From: Morinoia aosen
Lineage: Eukaryota > Arthropoda > Malacostraca > Amphipoda > Talitridae
DNA length: 64,000 nt
Reading direction: 5' to 3'
Assembly (NCBI GenBank): GCA_030386875.1
Contig: CM059564.1
Coordinates: forward strand, 40,878,075 to 40,942,074
Shown here one piece after another: positions 46,506-60,378 of this stretch. The notes beneath the pieces were generated by a model that saw only the letters and a program-made list of their open reading frames with translations, did no database searches and was not told the origin of the DNA. The position numbers and the translations under genes are program-made. How positions within the stretch are numbered: position 1 is the first letter of the stretch; each line of letters begins with the position of its first letter.

Positions 46506-48790
46506 CGATAATTAACTTAGATGTGCAACCCGTTCCACAAAATTTCAATAGAGCTCTCCAATTTTCTTATATTATTTTAGTGTGAATGTGCGATCGCACC
46601 TCCTTTTACGAAACAGTTTTGTTAATTAATACGGTTACTTCGCCCACATTTCCTCAGGTCAAGGAGATAGATTATGGAGGTCATCGTATAAATATTCATA
46701 CCTTGTTGAGGTAAAATATTTTCCAACGCTGCGAGCTAGTGGCTGCCTTATGAGACTCGACCTGTGACATGCAAATGACACTCTCGGAAATGTCGCTTAT
46801 TCGATTATTTTGCACCTCACACGTGTCCACGGCAGCTCGATCAAGCCCGAAAGGCTCCAACTGCAGAGGAACGTCAACAGGTAGACCTGCTAGCGTCTAA
46901 TTTACTGTAACGTAAATATTAACAAGTTCATTAACGTGGGAAATTGACGTGGCACTTTTCCCGCATGGATATTCATCAATATTCATCTTCATTTTACATA
47001 TTTGACCTTAAAATTATAACTATTCACCTCTGAACCACCCGTCAAAAGACAATCTTGAGGTACTTCACGGTTGTCGATGCTTTCATGGACGTTTGTAACA
47101 GAGCTTCAGTCATGAAGAGACCGGTTGAAACAAGTGCAAATTTCACCCCTCAATAACTGCAATAGGTTAATTAAAAAAGAGCGTTCAACTATGTACTAAT
47201 GAGCCTTTTTCTGCCGTCACAGTCAGGCGAAACCTCGATTGAAATTTGTTCTTTTCGTCAGTACCTCAATGAATTTAATTTCTTTGTTCCACAAAATAAA
47301 TAGTGACAAACGCGAGTGATATTATTCTTGCGCAGTAATCGCATGCCCAATACTTTTTTCAGGTACGAACTAAAGTTGTAAACTTAGTTCATTATTTTGA
47401 ACTGTACTTGTAACTCTTGCAATGAAAATCGCGTCCAAACAAACTACACATCACAGTTTTATACTGTATTTGTTTTTAGTGCGTTATGTCTTCATACTTG
47501 AATCCTAGACTTGGCAGTCGATGGACTACATTAGAATAAGCCTCTTAGCTCTAAGCCTTTGGAAACTTATTACTCAAACCCACGGCTGTAGAAAGTATCT
47601 TTTTTAGAATACTCGTATGTTTTCATTTTTACCCCTACCTCACCCGATGATGTTCTCTCTATCTTCCTCTGCGGATAGCTCAGGAAGCTTATGTGCTTAT
47701 GTTCACACACAAGCAGCTTACTGGAGCTGAGCAAGCTCTCATTTACTCGATTTATTAGTCTTTTGCTTGCGGATTAGAAATTTTTAAGCGAAGAGAAAAA
47801 TTTCAACTGCTTGCCGCACAGATCCTGAATTTTTCAACCGAGATAAACACACTTCTTATCTTTCCTATCACTGCCTTTCCTATCACGAGAAAGTGATATC
47901 TTCCTCTCTATTCACACGTAGCTCTGAAAACGCCATCTTTCGTTTCAGTTTCACGCGTTTGATAGTAGAATTTAACTTCGAATTAACGTGGCGGATTTGC
48001 TACAAGGTTACAACAGTTCGGTGTTATTTTATTACTTGAGATTTTCACTCAAAGATATTCATTCGGTGTTTTTTCACAAAAACTTCTCGTTTGTACGCTG
48101 TAAGGCTTGTCACCTGCGCACCATGCGCATCTCAAGAATAGCTCCGCACACGAGTGCGTACACACACTGAGCGGATCTTGCATAAAGAAAATACGTGGAG
48201 CAAAACGAGCTGCGAGATGACTTCCAAACAAGTCTTTTCAATTGCGAGGTATACTCATTTTAATTTATTTATTAATATGGAACGTATAGAATGGTAGTTT
48301 GAACGTCTTGTAGGGTTATTCCATGAGAACTTCGTGCTGGTGAGAGAACTAGGAAGAATGTTGTGTGCTCCCATTTGAATTTGCTCTGCAGGATTGCAAA
48401 ACGCTGACTAGTCTTTACTCTCAAATTTAATATTAAAAAAGGCTAAAACTCAAGGACTTTAGCCCTGGCAACCTAGCTTAAGCGCCGTCTATTTTTAAGC
48501 GTTTGTAAACCACGACGCTCATCCCCCCTACGACATAAGTGTCACTTTGACAATTACTGAATGAACATCGCAGAAAAAGTAACGAGCGCCCAGCAATAAG
48601 AATGTCTTAGCTGAGTATAAATTAGGTTCCTGGGTATTCAAGCAATGAGTTCAATGCGGTTCTTCAACATTTTGGTCTGCAAAAATGTACAAACGAATAC
48701 CACTTGTTCCTGTCTTCAATTTGCGGTTACGGAATTTCATTTCACCTGACTTACGTTTCCACCTCGAACTAAACAGTTACGTAAAATTTT
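46506..48790. other. Unannotated T-rich stretch
   Basis: No gene or transposon was recognised. Compositionally distinct from the left domain. Confidence 0.5.
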
Positions 48791-51700
48791 CTGGTTTTAC
48801 AGCTCGTAAAAATTTGTAGTCGCAGTTCGGCTCGTACAAATTACCTAGTCGCAGTTCGGCTCGTACAAATTACCTAGTCGCAGTTCTGCTCGTACAGATT
48901 ACCTAGTCGCAGTTCTGCTCGTACAGATTACCTAGTCGCAGTTCGGCACGTACAGATTACCTAGTCGCAGTTCGGCACGTACAGATTACCTAGTCGCAGT
49001 TCGGCTCGTACAAATTACCTAGTCGCAGTTCGGCTCGTACAAATTACCTAGTCGCAGTTCGGCTCGTACAAATTACCTAGTCGCAGTTCTGCTCGTACAG
49101 ATTACCTAGTCGCAGTTCTGCTCGTACAAATTACCTAGTCGCAGTTCGGCACGTACAAATTACCTAGTCGCAGTTCTGCTCGTACAAATTACCTAGTCGC
49201 AGTTCTGCTCGTACAGATTACCTAGTCGCAGTTCGGCACGTACAAATTACCTAGTCGCAATTCTGCTCGTACAAATTACCTAGTCGCAGTTCTGCTCGTA
49301 CAAATTACCTAGTCGCAGTTCGGCACGTACAGATTACCTAGTCGCAGTTCTGCTCGTACAAATTACCTAGTCGCAGTTCTGCTCGTACAAATTACCTAGT
49401 CGCAGTTCGGCACGTACAGATTACCTAGTCGCAGTTCGGCACGTACAAATTACCTAGTCGCAGTTCTGCTCGTACAAATTACCTAGTCGCAGTTCTGCTC
49501 GTACAGATTACCTAGTCGCAGTTCTGCTCGTACAGATTACCTAGTCGCAGTTCTGCTCGTACAAATTACCTAGTCGCAGTTCGGCACGTACAGATTACCT
49601 AGTCGCAGTTCTGCTCGTACAGATTACCTAGTCGCAGTTCGGCACGTACAGATTACCTAGTCGCAGTTCTGCTCGTACAAATTACCTAGTCGCAGTTCTG
49701 CTCGTACAGATTACCTAGTCGCAGTTCTGCTCGTACAAATTACCTAGTCGCAGTTCTGCTCGTACAAATTACCTAGTCGCAGTTCGGCACGTACAAATTA
49801 CCTAGTCGCAGTTCTGCTCGTACAAATTACCTAGTCGCAGTTCTGCTCGTACAGATTACCTAGTCGCAGTTCGGCACGTACAAATTACCTAGTCGCAGTT
49901 CTGCTCGTACAAATTACCTAGTCGCAGTTCGGCACGTACAGATTACCTAGTCGCAGTTCTGCTCGTACAGATTACCTAGTCGCAGTTCTGCTCGTACAAA
50001 TTACCTAGTCGCAGTTCTGCTCGTACAGATTACCTAGTCGCAGTTCTGCTCGTACAGATTACCTAGTCGCAGTTCTGCTCGTACAAATTACCTAGTCGCA
50101 GTTCGGCACGTACAGATTACCTAGTCGCAGTTCTGCTCGTACAGATTACCTAGTCGCAGTTCTGCTCGTACAAATTACCTAGTCGCAGTTCGGCACGTAC
50201 AGATTACCTAGTCGCAGTTCTGCTCGTACAGATTACCTAGTCGCAGTTCGGCACGTACAGATTACCTAGTCGCAGTTCTGCTCGTACAGATTACCTAGTC
50301 GCAGTTCGGCACGTACAAATTACCTAGTCGCAGTTCTGCTCGTACAAATTACCTAGTCGCAGTTCTGCTCGTACAGATTACCTAGTCGCAGTTCGGCACG
50401 TACAAATTACCTAGTCGCAGTTCTGCTCGTACAAATTACCTAGTCGCAGTTCGGCACGTACAGATTACCTAGTCGCAGTTCTGCTCGTACAGATTACCTA
50501 GTCGCAGTTCTGCTCGTACAAATTACCTAGTCGCAGTTCTGCTCGTACAGATTACCTAGTCGCAGTTCTGCTCGTACAGATTACCTAGTCGCAGTTCTGC
50601 TCGTACAAATTACCTAGTCGCAGTTCGGCACGTACAGATTACCTAGTCGCAGTTCTGCTCGTACAGATTACCTAGTTGCAGTTCTGCTCGTACAAATTAC
50701 CTAGTCGCAGTTCGGCACGTACAGATTACCTAGTCTCAGTTCTGCTCGTACAGATTACCTAGTCGCAGTTCTGCTCGTACAAATTACCTAGTCGCAGTTC
50801 GGCACGTACAGATTACCTAGTCGCAGTTCTGCTCGTACAGATTACCTAGTCGCAGTTCTGCTCGTACAAATTACCTAGTCGCAGTTCGGCACGTACAGAT
50901 TACCTAGTCGCAGTTCTGCTCGTACAGATTACCTAGTCGCAGTTCTGCTCGTACAGATTACCTAGTCGCAGTTCTGCTCGTACAGATTACCTAGTCGCAG
51001 TTCGGCACGTACAAATTACCTAGTCGCAGTTCGGCACGTACAGATTACCTAGTCGCAGTTCTGCTCGTACAGATTACCTAGTCGCAGTTCTGCTCGTACA
51101 AATTACCTAGTCGCAGTTCGGCACGTACAGATTACCTAGTCGCAGTTCTGCTCGTACAAATTACCTAGTCGCAGTTCGGCACGTACAGATTACCTAGTCG
51201 TAGTTCGGCACGTACAGATTACCTAGTCGCAGTTCTGCTCGTACAAATTACCTAGTCGCAGTTCGGCACGTACAAATTACCTAGTCGCAGTTCTGCTCGT
51301 ACAGATTACCTAGTCGCAGTTCTGCTCGTACAAATTACCTAGTCGCAGTTCGGCACGTACAGATTACCTAGTCGCAGTTCTGCTCGTACAGATTACCTAG
51401 TCGCAGTTCTGCTCGTACAGATTACCTAGTCGCAGTTCTGCTCGTACAAATTACCTAGTCGCAGTTCGGCACGTACAGATTACCTAGTCGCAGTTCGGCA
51501 CGTACAGATTACCTAGTCGCAGTTCTGCTCGTACAAATTACCTAGTCGCAGTTCGGCACGTACAAATTACCTAGTCGCAGTTCGGCACGTACAAATTACC
51601 TAGTCGCAGTTCTGCTCGTACAAATTACCTAGTCGCAGTTCGGCACGTACAAATTACCTAGTCGCAGTTCGGCACGTACAAATTACCTAGTCGCAGTTCG

Positions 51701-52500
51701 GCACGTACAGATTACCTAGTCGCAGTTCGGCACGTACAAATTACCTAGTCGCAGTTCTGCTCGTACAAATTACCTAGTCGCAGTTCTGCTCGTACAAATT
51801 ACCTAGTCGCAGTTCGGCACGTACAAATTACCTAGTCGCAGTTCTGCTCGTACAAATTACCTAGTAGCAGTTCTGCTCGTACAGATTACCTAGTCGCAGT
51901 TCTGCTCGTACAGATTACCTAGTCGCAGTTCTGCTCGTACAAATTACCTAGTCGCAGTTCGGCACGTACAAATTACCTAGTCGCAGTTCGGCACGTACAA
52001 ATTACCTAGTCGCAGTTCGGCACGTACAAATTACCTAGTAGCAGTTCTGCTCGTACAGATTACCTAGTCGCAGTTCGGCACGTACAAATTACCTAGTCGC
52101 AGTTCGGCACGTACAAATTACCTAGTAGCAGTTCGGCTCGTACAGATTACCTAGTCGCAGTTCTGCTCGTACAGATTACCTAGTCGCAGTTCGGCACGTA
52201 CAAATTACCTAGTCGCAGTTCGGCACGTACAAATTACCTAGTAGCAGTTCTGCTCGTACAGATTACCTAGTCGCAGTTCTGCTCGTACAGATTACCTAGT
52301 CGCAGTTCGGCACGTACAAATTACCTAGTCGCAGTTCTGCTCGTACAGATTACCTAGTCGCAGTTCTGCTCGTACAGATTACCTAGTCGCAGTTCGGCAC
52401 GTACAAATTACCTAGTCGCAGTTCGGCTCGTATCAACTTTCTGGTCGTGGTTCAGTTTGTACAAATTTGCTGGCCGTAGTTTGGCCCATTTCAAATTTGA
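48791..52500. repeat. 29-bp tandem array: 124 units in exact register with decayed edges
   Basis: The unit beginning CAGTTC starts at 48823, and the last start in register is at 52419. That is 3596 bases, exactly 124 x 29, so there is no net indel. Most variation is at unit positions 7 (G/T), 10 (T/A) and 17 (A/G). Edge units are degenerate (48791-48822; 52430-52500), as expected when unequal exchange homogenises the interior. Each frame meets the stop in CCTAGTCG every 87 bases, so the array is non-coding. It is not a CRISPR array because there are no unique spacers. Confidence 0.98.
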
Positions 52501-55500
52501 GTATATTTCTAACCGCAAGTGAGGGCCGAGACTTGAGCCGAGCATCGCTATCAGTCGCCCTTTCAACTTCGATAGCTTATCTCGGACCCCTGCACCTGAG
52601 CGCCCTGGCTGCTGCTACGCCCAGGGTCTCCACGACCTGCCAGAGATTTAAGAAAAATGTACAACACATTGTCAAATTTGAGCATTTTACGGGCTTCACT
52701 TCGCAAATTCGGCGCTAGTTAGTTGGATGAAAATTGGATGGCAGTTTAGGGTGGATGCAAAATAAAAAATATTTTTATATGTAAGAAATTTAACTTGCCA
52801 TAAATTTAGGAATCTCAAACTGAGTTATGTTGGTGGTTGCACTTGCGCGGAATATATTTCTCAAGGGATAATTGAAACCTGATTATGTTTTCGAGATTGT
52901 AGAGCTTCCAAAAAGTACATGTTCAAAAAATATGCGTAAAGACGCGTTCTGTCAATCAGAAAATATGTTTATTTTAGCGTGTAAGTATAATGACGTCTAA
53001 GAGAGTAGACTTGTAAAACTCTCTATTCTGCTACCCTCTCTACAGTTCTCCTTCGATAACATGAAAATATTAGATAGAACACTCCTGAGATAGTTTACTT
53101 ATTTACTTACATTCTTCACTCTAAACTTACGATACGCAGGACGTAACTTGCAGCCATTATTCAAATACTCGCTATTAATATCAAATTCATATGAACATCA
53201 CCAGTATATCTCTACTTAGAGTCAAACACACACACACACACCGATCACCCCTCACACCCCAGCTCTCGCTGAAGAATTAATGCTCTTTCAACCCATAAGG
53301 ATCACAGTTGTGCATAAGTACATTCCCAACATTCTCTCGTTATTTCTCGAATTAACATTTTCGGCATTCTAGTTATTTTTCCAATCATTTAACTCTTCAT
53401 ATTTAGCACTTATAAAGCTTCAAGTTGTATTTCATAACTTATATATCTGTGCAAATACAGGTTTGAACTAATGCAACGCATGTCACGTACACTTTCTCCT
53501 CAAGCAAATTTCATGAGAAAGGGATTGGCTTCATATTTAATTCATCACCCACTTGTGAACCAAATGGTTTGTCCAGCACTCTACTCACACTCAGCTTGTT
53601 TGTTCCTGCAAAAATTCCGTTTCTGAGAACCAGACTTCCGACCGACTTTTTCTATTCCTATTGATTCGAAATCCACAAGCAGGCAAAACACGGAATAATT
53701 TAACTATGCTTATTTTCGTTTCACTCGATTTTATGAGGCACTCCGCACATGTTAGAAATCGTTATAAAATAACTGTGTCTTCCCTCACTTGCGTGATCAG
53801 TAGCTGCTTTCTTACTCGAAACTCGCCACTCTGATTGAGTGAATCAGGTCGTCTTCTCCTCATCATCAATTTTTCGCTTTTGAGGCTGAATTTAATGTTT
53901 TAATAAGAAAAATATAATAATATTGCCGTCGGCAATAACGAAGCATTTTTTATGTGTTGACCTTTTATTCAAGTACACTACTCAAAAAGAGTTATAACGT
54001 ACACCACCGCTAAGCCTTTTTCAATTTCTATTCAAAAAACCTAAGAGTTGAGAGTCACATAATCGTACTTCCAGTACGATTGAATCCAAAATGGATTTCA
54101 TTCCGGTATAGTACCGTGGACTGACATAATTAAGTTCAATACCTGTAACTGAATTATAATAGAAAAAAAAAATTTTTGAATAAATGCAATAAAATTAAAA
54201 AACTGTTGAGAATTTGCGTTACTCAAATAACTTATGAGAATATGTGCAGCATAGATCTTAGCAGAATGTAAATGATAGCTGACAACTCTTTCAAACTTGG
54301 GAGAAAAATTAAAAAAAAAATTAGGAAAATAATTTAATCCTATGTTGAATTCTAAGTCGTTTGTTGAATATGAATTCTTAGTGTAAATAATTCGTCTACC
54401 GTGCAACGTTTGTGCCTGTTACCCCATTTCTTTCCTTTGAAATATAACAACTGAAATTTTTTTTTTCATTGAGAAAGTTTGATGCACTGCAGTACTTGCT
54501 CCCTTTAACCTTCATATCCACCGCCTAAAGATGTGCCAAAGTTGCCAAAAATTGAGCATTTAATTTCAGCCCAGCAGACGGTTCCCGATGCTAACAAGCC
54601 ATTGCAGAGCAAAAATTTTTGAGGATTGCCATCAATTGCCATCAAGAATTGCCATCAATTGAGCAAACTAATGCACACACTCGGGCAGCCAATATCACAG
54701 GAGCTTGAGCTGCAAATGGTCGGAGAATTGGGGAAGCGTGAAAATATAAGATCTGCTGGTATATTAAAGAAACATTATACTCCGTATTGGCGGCAGTAAC
54801 GGAAAGAAAGTCTTCGCAGGGGAAAGAGAGAGATTAACTGCTTCAAAGCACAAAATAAATGTTCATATTCGAGATATTTGTAGCAAAAAATCATGTGCTT
54901 ATCGTGTCTAAGCCGTAAAATGACTCAGTCAATTCCTACGCATTTCAATACGCGGCCTACTAATTTGTGACTTATATTAACTGATTAAATCTCAATGGAT
55001 CGTATTTTTTAGAATGTCAGCAGCTAATTAATCTATTAGCAAACATGAATACTCGAAATAACTTCACATGCCACTTACTAATAGTTGAGCCAAATTTCCA
55101 CTGGTTACAGACACTTCGATGAACTGAAGTAAAGTTGACAGAAACCTGCAAAATATATAGCCAAGTTTTAGCAGGCGGAGTTCATGTCGTTGTTTGCTTA
55201 GAAACAATTTTCAAACTACGATACGTGATGCCGCTCGGCCAGCATTTATTCCCTCTGCAGCTTGTAAACAACAAGCGTAGCATCCATCTTTTTCTTGTCA
55301 TTGTAAATAAACGCGGACAGGGGAGCACTTTTGGCTTGCCGGATACGTAACCACGATGAGCGGTACTCGATATAGCAGAGGCATGTGTTCAAGTGTACAT
55401 TTGCATTTGGGCGTATGAGTGCGATTGAGTGCATTTCGAATATGTTTCTAGAAGCAGTGTTTTTCCTAGGAGCTACAATTTAATCTTCAAAACTTGTCAT

Positions 55501-56771
55501 TAGGCCTCTAATTATGACTTCCTGACACATTTTCTCGTTGAAATTCGAAAATCATAGAATAATTAATTGAATTGGAAATAGCACTCAGTTAGGAGAAAAT
55601 ACTCGTAAAACTCTGCACTATAGGTCCTTGTTTTTAAACTCTATCTATCCCAAAATTATAGTGCATAAGCACGTTTAAAATGACATACTATTTAAAATTC
55701 CTTGCAACTGCGATGATGGAAAATTCCATCAACTTGCTAGGATGGAATCGAGACGCTCGTATTTCATTGAGCAGGTTTGGGTGTGAGTTTGTTTGAGCTC
55801 ACTTTTCTGAAAGCGTTTTCCACTTTTTTCGACAAAAAACAAGGGAGACCATGCAGTTGCGGGTTCTTGGTAATAACTGAGTGATTTGAAATTTTTTTGT
55901 GTGCGCATGCACATTGCGAAATCAGAGAATATCATCAATGTTTCCAGTCAGGCGTATTTCTTGTGCAGAATATGCGTTACCTTCGTATTCAATAAAATGG
56001 GGCTTATAATTTCATCTTAACTTATTAAGCACTAACGAAGAAAAGTAACACTGCTCTTCGCTGCCAAAGTCCTTAAAAAAAAAACATTTTCTCAATGACG
56101 AATGTTTCCAATCGGAAGCATCTGCATCTTTAGATTAAGATTGAATTAAACGTACGATTTCTAGTTGATTCTATTTTTTGCTGGCTGAAGAAAATCTAAA
56201 GTCTCGAGTTATTTCATAGATATTTTACTTGGTTCATCCCATACCTATTGAAAGGTGAAGGTACAGATACGTGAACTTCGCGAACTTCATGCTATTGTCT
56301 CATGTTACGACAAATGGACGATGGTCTTTTCTTCCTACACATCATTGTAAAAACTTGGAGAATTGAGTGTTTCACTAACAGACGGATTATATATACCAGT
56401 CAGTCCTCTCGTAATGAAGTCATTTTAAATATTGTTACCGTTGATGACTCACTGGCCCATTGATATAAGTGTATTATATACAAATAGAGGCACGCCTTAT
56501 TGCTTGCTTACTGAATATTGTTCTATTTATAATTAAATGGAAGCGCAAAACCAACTAGCTTATGCACCACGGCTCTCAAAAATAAATTTACTGACCGACA
56601 AGCAAGAAGAATAATGTACTGCTCCTCACGTGCTGGCTCAGTGGCTCCTACACCTTTACCCAAGAGGTCAACAAGGATCTTTTTTAAAACGAAATTTGAG
56701 TTGTTTTGAAAATGAAAACTCAATTCATGCTCCGACGCACAACGCGCTGCTGAAAAACATGAAAGTTGTAT
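52501..56771. other. Unannotated T-rich stretch
   Basis: No gene recognised. Small items only: a short (CA)n at 53226-53241, a 15-base palindrome near 53923-53937, and an 11-base direct repeat (ATTGCCATCAA) around 54626-54660. Confidence 0.5.
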
Positions 56772-56987
56772 CATACCGTTGTGTTCCGTAAAAGGTGTTT
56801 GTGCTTCTTTGACAGGATAGTTCAGGAATTGTTTCATTTTGGTCTCGTTTTGAACAGCTTATATCGTAATCAATAGTATCACTACCGTGTGTTCCATCGA
56901 AGCTGTTTGTGCTACTTTGACAGGATAGTTCAGGAACTGTTTCATTTTGGTCTCGTTTTGAAATACTTATATTGTAGTCAATAGGTT
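56772..56987. repeat. 108-bp two-copy tandem duplication
   Basis: GACAGGATAGTTCAGGAA lies at 56811 and 56919. The copies share CCGTTGTGTTCC-like, TTTCATTTTGGTCTCGTTTT and AATAGT-like words and are highly similar. A 104-codon minus frame (56523-56837) overlaps the first copy and carries no known motif. Confidence 0.93.
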
Positions 56988-59900
56988 AATATACAAAAGC
57001 ATATACCAAACTACATCAACGCACATTACCCCGGAAAAGCGTCTAAATTCCAGGTATGGGAGGACACGTTGACGCTAATTCACCCGTACGAACAAAAACG
57101 ACCCTCAAATTTGGGTTAGGATCTTACATTCCTTGTTTTAAATGCCTACGAAACCCTGGATATTCCGTATCACAAGGCTCATTCCTTTTTTCATGTGTTA
57201 ATTGTGAATTTTGTCGCTAAGACAGTATGCATCAAATTAAGCCTTATAGGTCAGAATGATGCAATTTGTTCAACTCTTCTCGATTGGTTTTCTAGGAAAT
57301 GAACACACGTGATTTTCAAACTGGTTGGTGATTTCGTGGCGAACAAGTCGGAAATAGAACTATTGACGAGCCCGTACAATTTCGATAATCCTCAGAGCTC
57401 AAAAAGTGGTGAATTTGCCTAAAACAAACCACTCGCAAGGTCACTTTGAAGTAAACCGGACATCAGACTTTCAAAGCAGCATGTAACACTTGAAGAAAAA
57501 TATAATTATCAATTATGGACTTTGTTCATATTTTTAAACGGAATTGTTGTCACTGAAAAATTACGAGATGAATCACCTTTGTGGCTAACAACCATAACTG
57601 TAGCTGCTGAAGACGTTACCATCAGTGAAGTCAATACTAGATCGAATGGCTTTGGTGCCACTAATCGCTGAACTCAGTCATGTTGTCGTGAAGGTAGCTC
57701 GCAACACTTGCCTCTTGCGTTTCACATTTTCTTCTGGTTTTGATTCTCACAACCGTCATGTAGAAGCAAATTTCAGCATTTCTGTACATAAAAAAAATCG
57801 CGAAGCAGCAAAAACGGAGATTAAAGAAGCAGATGGGTTAACCAATGAATAACCAGTTACTTGCATTTATATAAAATAATCGTATTCAATACCAATCAAA
57901 ACCTGCTAGATGTTTATACTTACAAAAGGGTGGTACGTGAGAGCGCGAGAAGATAGGTGTGGAACGCTACACCAAGACATATGCTCAGCGACCGGTCAGG
58001 TCTGTGCGACGGCGACACAAGAGACGTGGGTCAAGGGTAGCAAGCGGAGTGTCTCTGGTGCTTTCGCGAACGGACAGTTCGGCATCCTAGAACTCACTGC
58101 CTTCACTTGACCTCGTCAGTTGACATTTTTGTGTGAAGTCTTCGTACTTCTTCGATTGATACTAAATTTCAGTTATTTAGTTCAAGATCAGTTTCTACAC
58201 GTTGGTGCATGGAGTCAAATGTATTCGTTTTTGAATGTGGTGTTTTAGTTTCGTCCGAGTCCAATCCAATCCAAGCACATTACGCATCAAAGAAATCAGG
58301 TAGCTGACTTCAGGGTCCTACTCAAAACCCGATACATCATTAACTGCGTCGATGCCGTGTTTACCAAATCATTGAAATTATGCAAGTCACTGTAATTTGA
58401 AAATCTTCGTACGCTGTAGTGAAAACAGGCACTCAAGCTTGCGCGCTTCGGTTTCAACATGACAATGTATCTGAACAGTTTTTACTACAGGTCCCTCGTT
58501 TGAAATTGAAATGCAATACTTTTTTATAGTGTTATTTTGATGTAACACCCTGGTATCTGTTCCGATTACACGTAATTTTGCGAGCATGGTTATAACCGAA
58601 CTTTTTCTCCTGTAGTGGGTTTCTATCGATGAGCAGTTCTGGAGAACATTTTTATGCCCATACATTGTTCGCTATTGTATGGAATATTGCAAAGACTTCG
58701 AATACCTTAAAATAACGAAGCCAGCAAGGTAGCTTGCATTTGGAGTAGTCGATCTACATCCATTCCATGTTAACTTCATCAGTTACTACATACTACAGTA
58801 GTTATTGCACTGTAGGCCTAAGGAGTTAGTTTGAACTCAATGAGGACGAACTAAAATTGTATTTTCATGTAAGTGCTGCAATATGGTTTAAACTTCATAA
58901 GTTGGTTCATATTTCACACTTTGACAGTCACTTATTCAGGAAATCCTTCGAATTGATGCCAGGTGCTTTCGTTATCAGATGAAGTGATTTTGTTTGAAGT
59001 TTAATATGCAAGTTGTTCGCTGCGGGCATTGCTTCACCGACGTAATCAACTTTGAAATCAATTTTAGATCCGTCAGATCATCGTAAAATTCAATGTCTTG
59101 ACGCACATAACTTTTAAAATTCCTATGATTCAGGTACTCACTAACTTACCCGTAAACATTTCAACCATTTCTTTACCTGCGTACGCTTACTAATTCTATT
59201 CTAGGCAGCTAATATTGAAAATTGTGCTGGATGCTCGAATTACGAAAATAAAATGATAAATAAAGAACTTTACTATAGAACTTGAATATTTGGTCTCGCA
59301 ATAATGGATGGGCGTTTAATTGACTTGTGTTGATTTAAAACTATCTTCATGGGAACTAGGCTGCGGCAAACAACACTAGAAGATTTAAGGTATATCTCCT
59401 TTGCTCATATGCCATTAATGATCATATAAAGGTTGTGATAAGTTGCGCTAGCTACTAGAATTTTTTTTAGTATTGCGCCCATCTTTCCTACTCTAGCATT
59501 GGCGTAACCTCGTTGTAAAATAGCAATCCATCAGAATAGGAGGCTATATTGTCTTGGCGTTTATTATCATTCAAGTAGTAATTCTGAATTATCCTCACAA
59601 ATTATAGTGTTAATTACAACCTTTTCCAGGAAAAAAATATTAAAGTTACCCTTTTTGATCTCGGTGCCATCTATCGTGAGAACCAGTAGGTTCCGCACAT
59701 TACAAAGCGTACTCGAGCTCTAAAATATCTTTCTCGGGTGGATAAATGATAACAATTGTTCGACTCACTTTTGTTCAGGAGGCGAGTGCTTTAATTCTCG
59801 TATGTTCATCGAATTCTATCACAGGCGACATGAAAAAGTACGGCAGGCTCCTTAGGGAACAGGTTTTCTCGGGCTAACTTCTCGGTAGTGCAGAGCGAGG

Positions 59901-60378
59901 GACTGTCGCTGCTTTCTGGGTCCGGAAATGCCAGTCATGGACCGGCTCATTGATTTTTTCACATTGCAGCCGCTTTCTTCTATATAAAGCGGTGATGACC
60001 TAATCACAGCTGCTGAACCAACCCATTTTGCTTCGAGTTGTTTACCTCTTAATAGGTTGTTTTTCTCGCGATGGGTTCCAGTATTACTTATTACAGAATG
60101 GCAAACGTGTCGTAAAGTTCTACGTTTCATATTTCTTGGTGAATGAACGAGAAATAGAACAGATGTGTAAAAATGTAAACTTGGGTTGATTTTTCATGTG
60201 TGCAACAGGTAGGAGTAGGAAAAATTTCATGAATGTACGTTATCAAAAGCAGAAGCACATTCGTGCTCCTCCTGAGTCAGCATTTGAACTGTCGTTTTAG
60301 CTCAACAAATATTGGGAATGAGATCGTTAGCACAGCTTCTTTGCGAGGAAGCACTGGAGTAGCAACAGCTGGTAGCAC
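56988..60378. other. Unannotated T-rich stretch
   Basis: No recognisable feature in 3.4 kb. Frames are at most 92 codons. Confidence 0.5.

Noticed and set aside
48823-52418. 29-bp repeats as a CRISPR array
   Set aside because: Units abut directly without unique spacers, no cas-like genes are present, and the surrounding sequence is eukaryotic in character.
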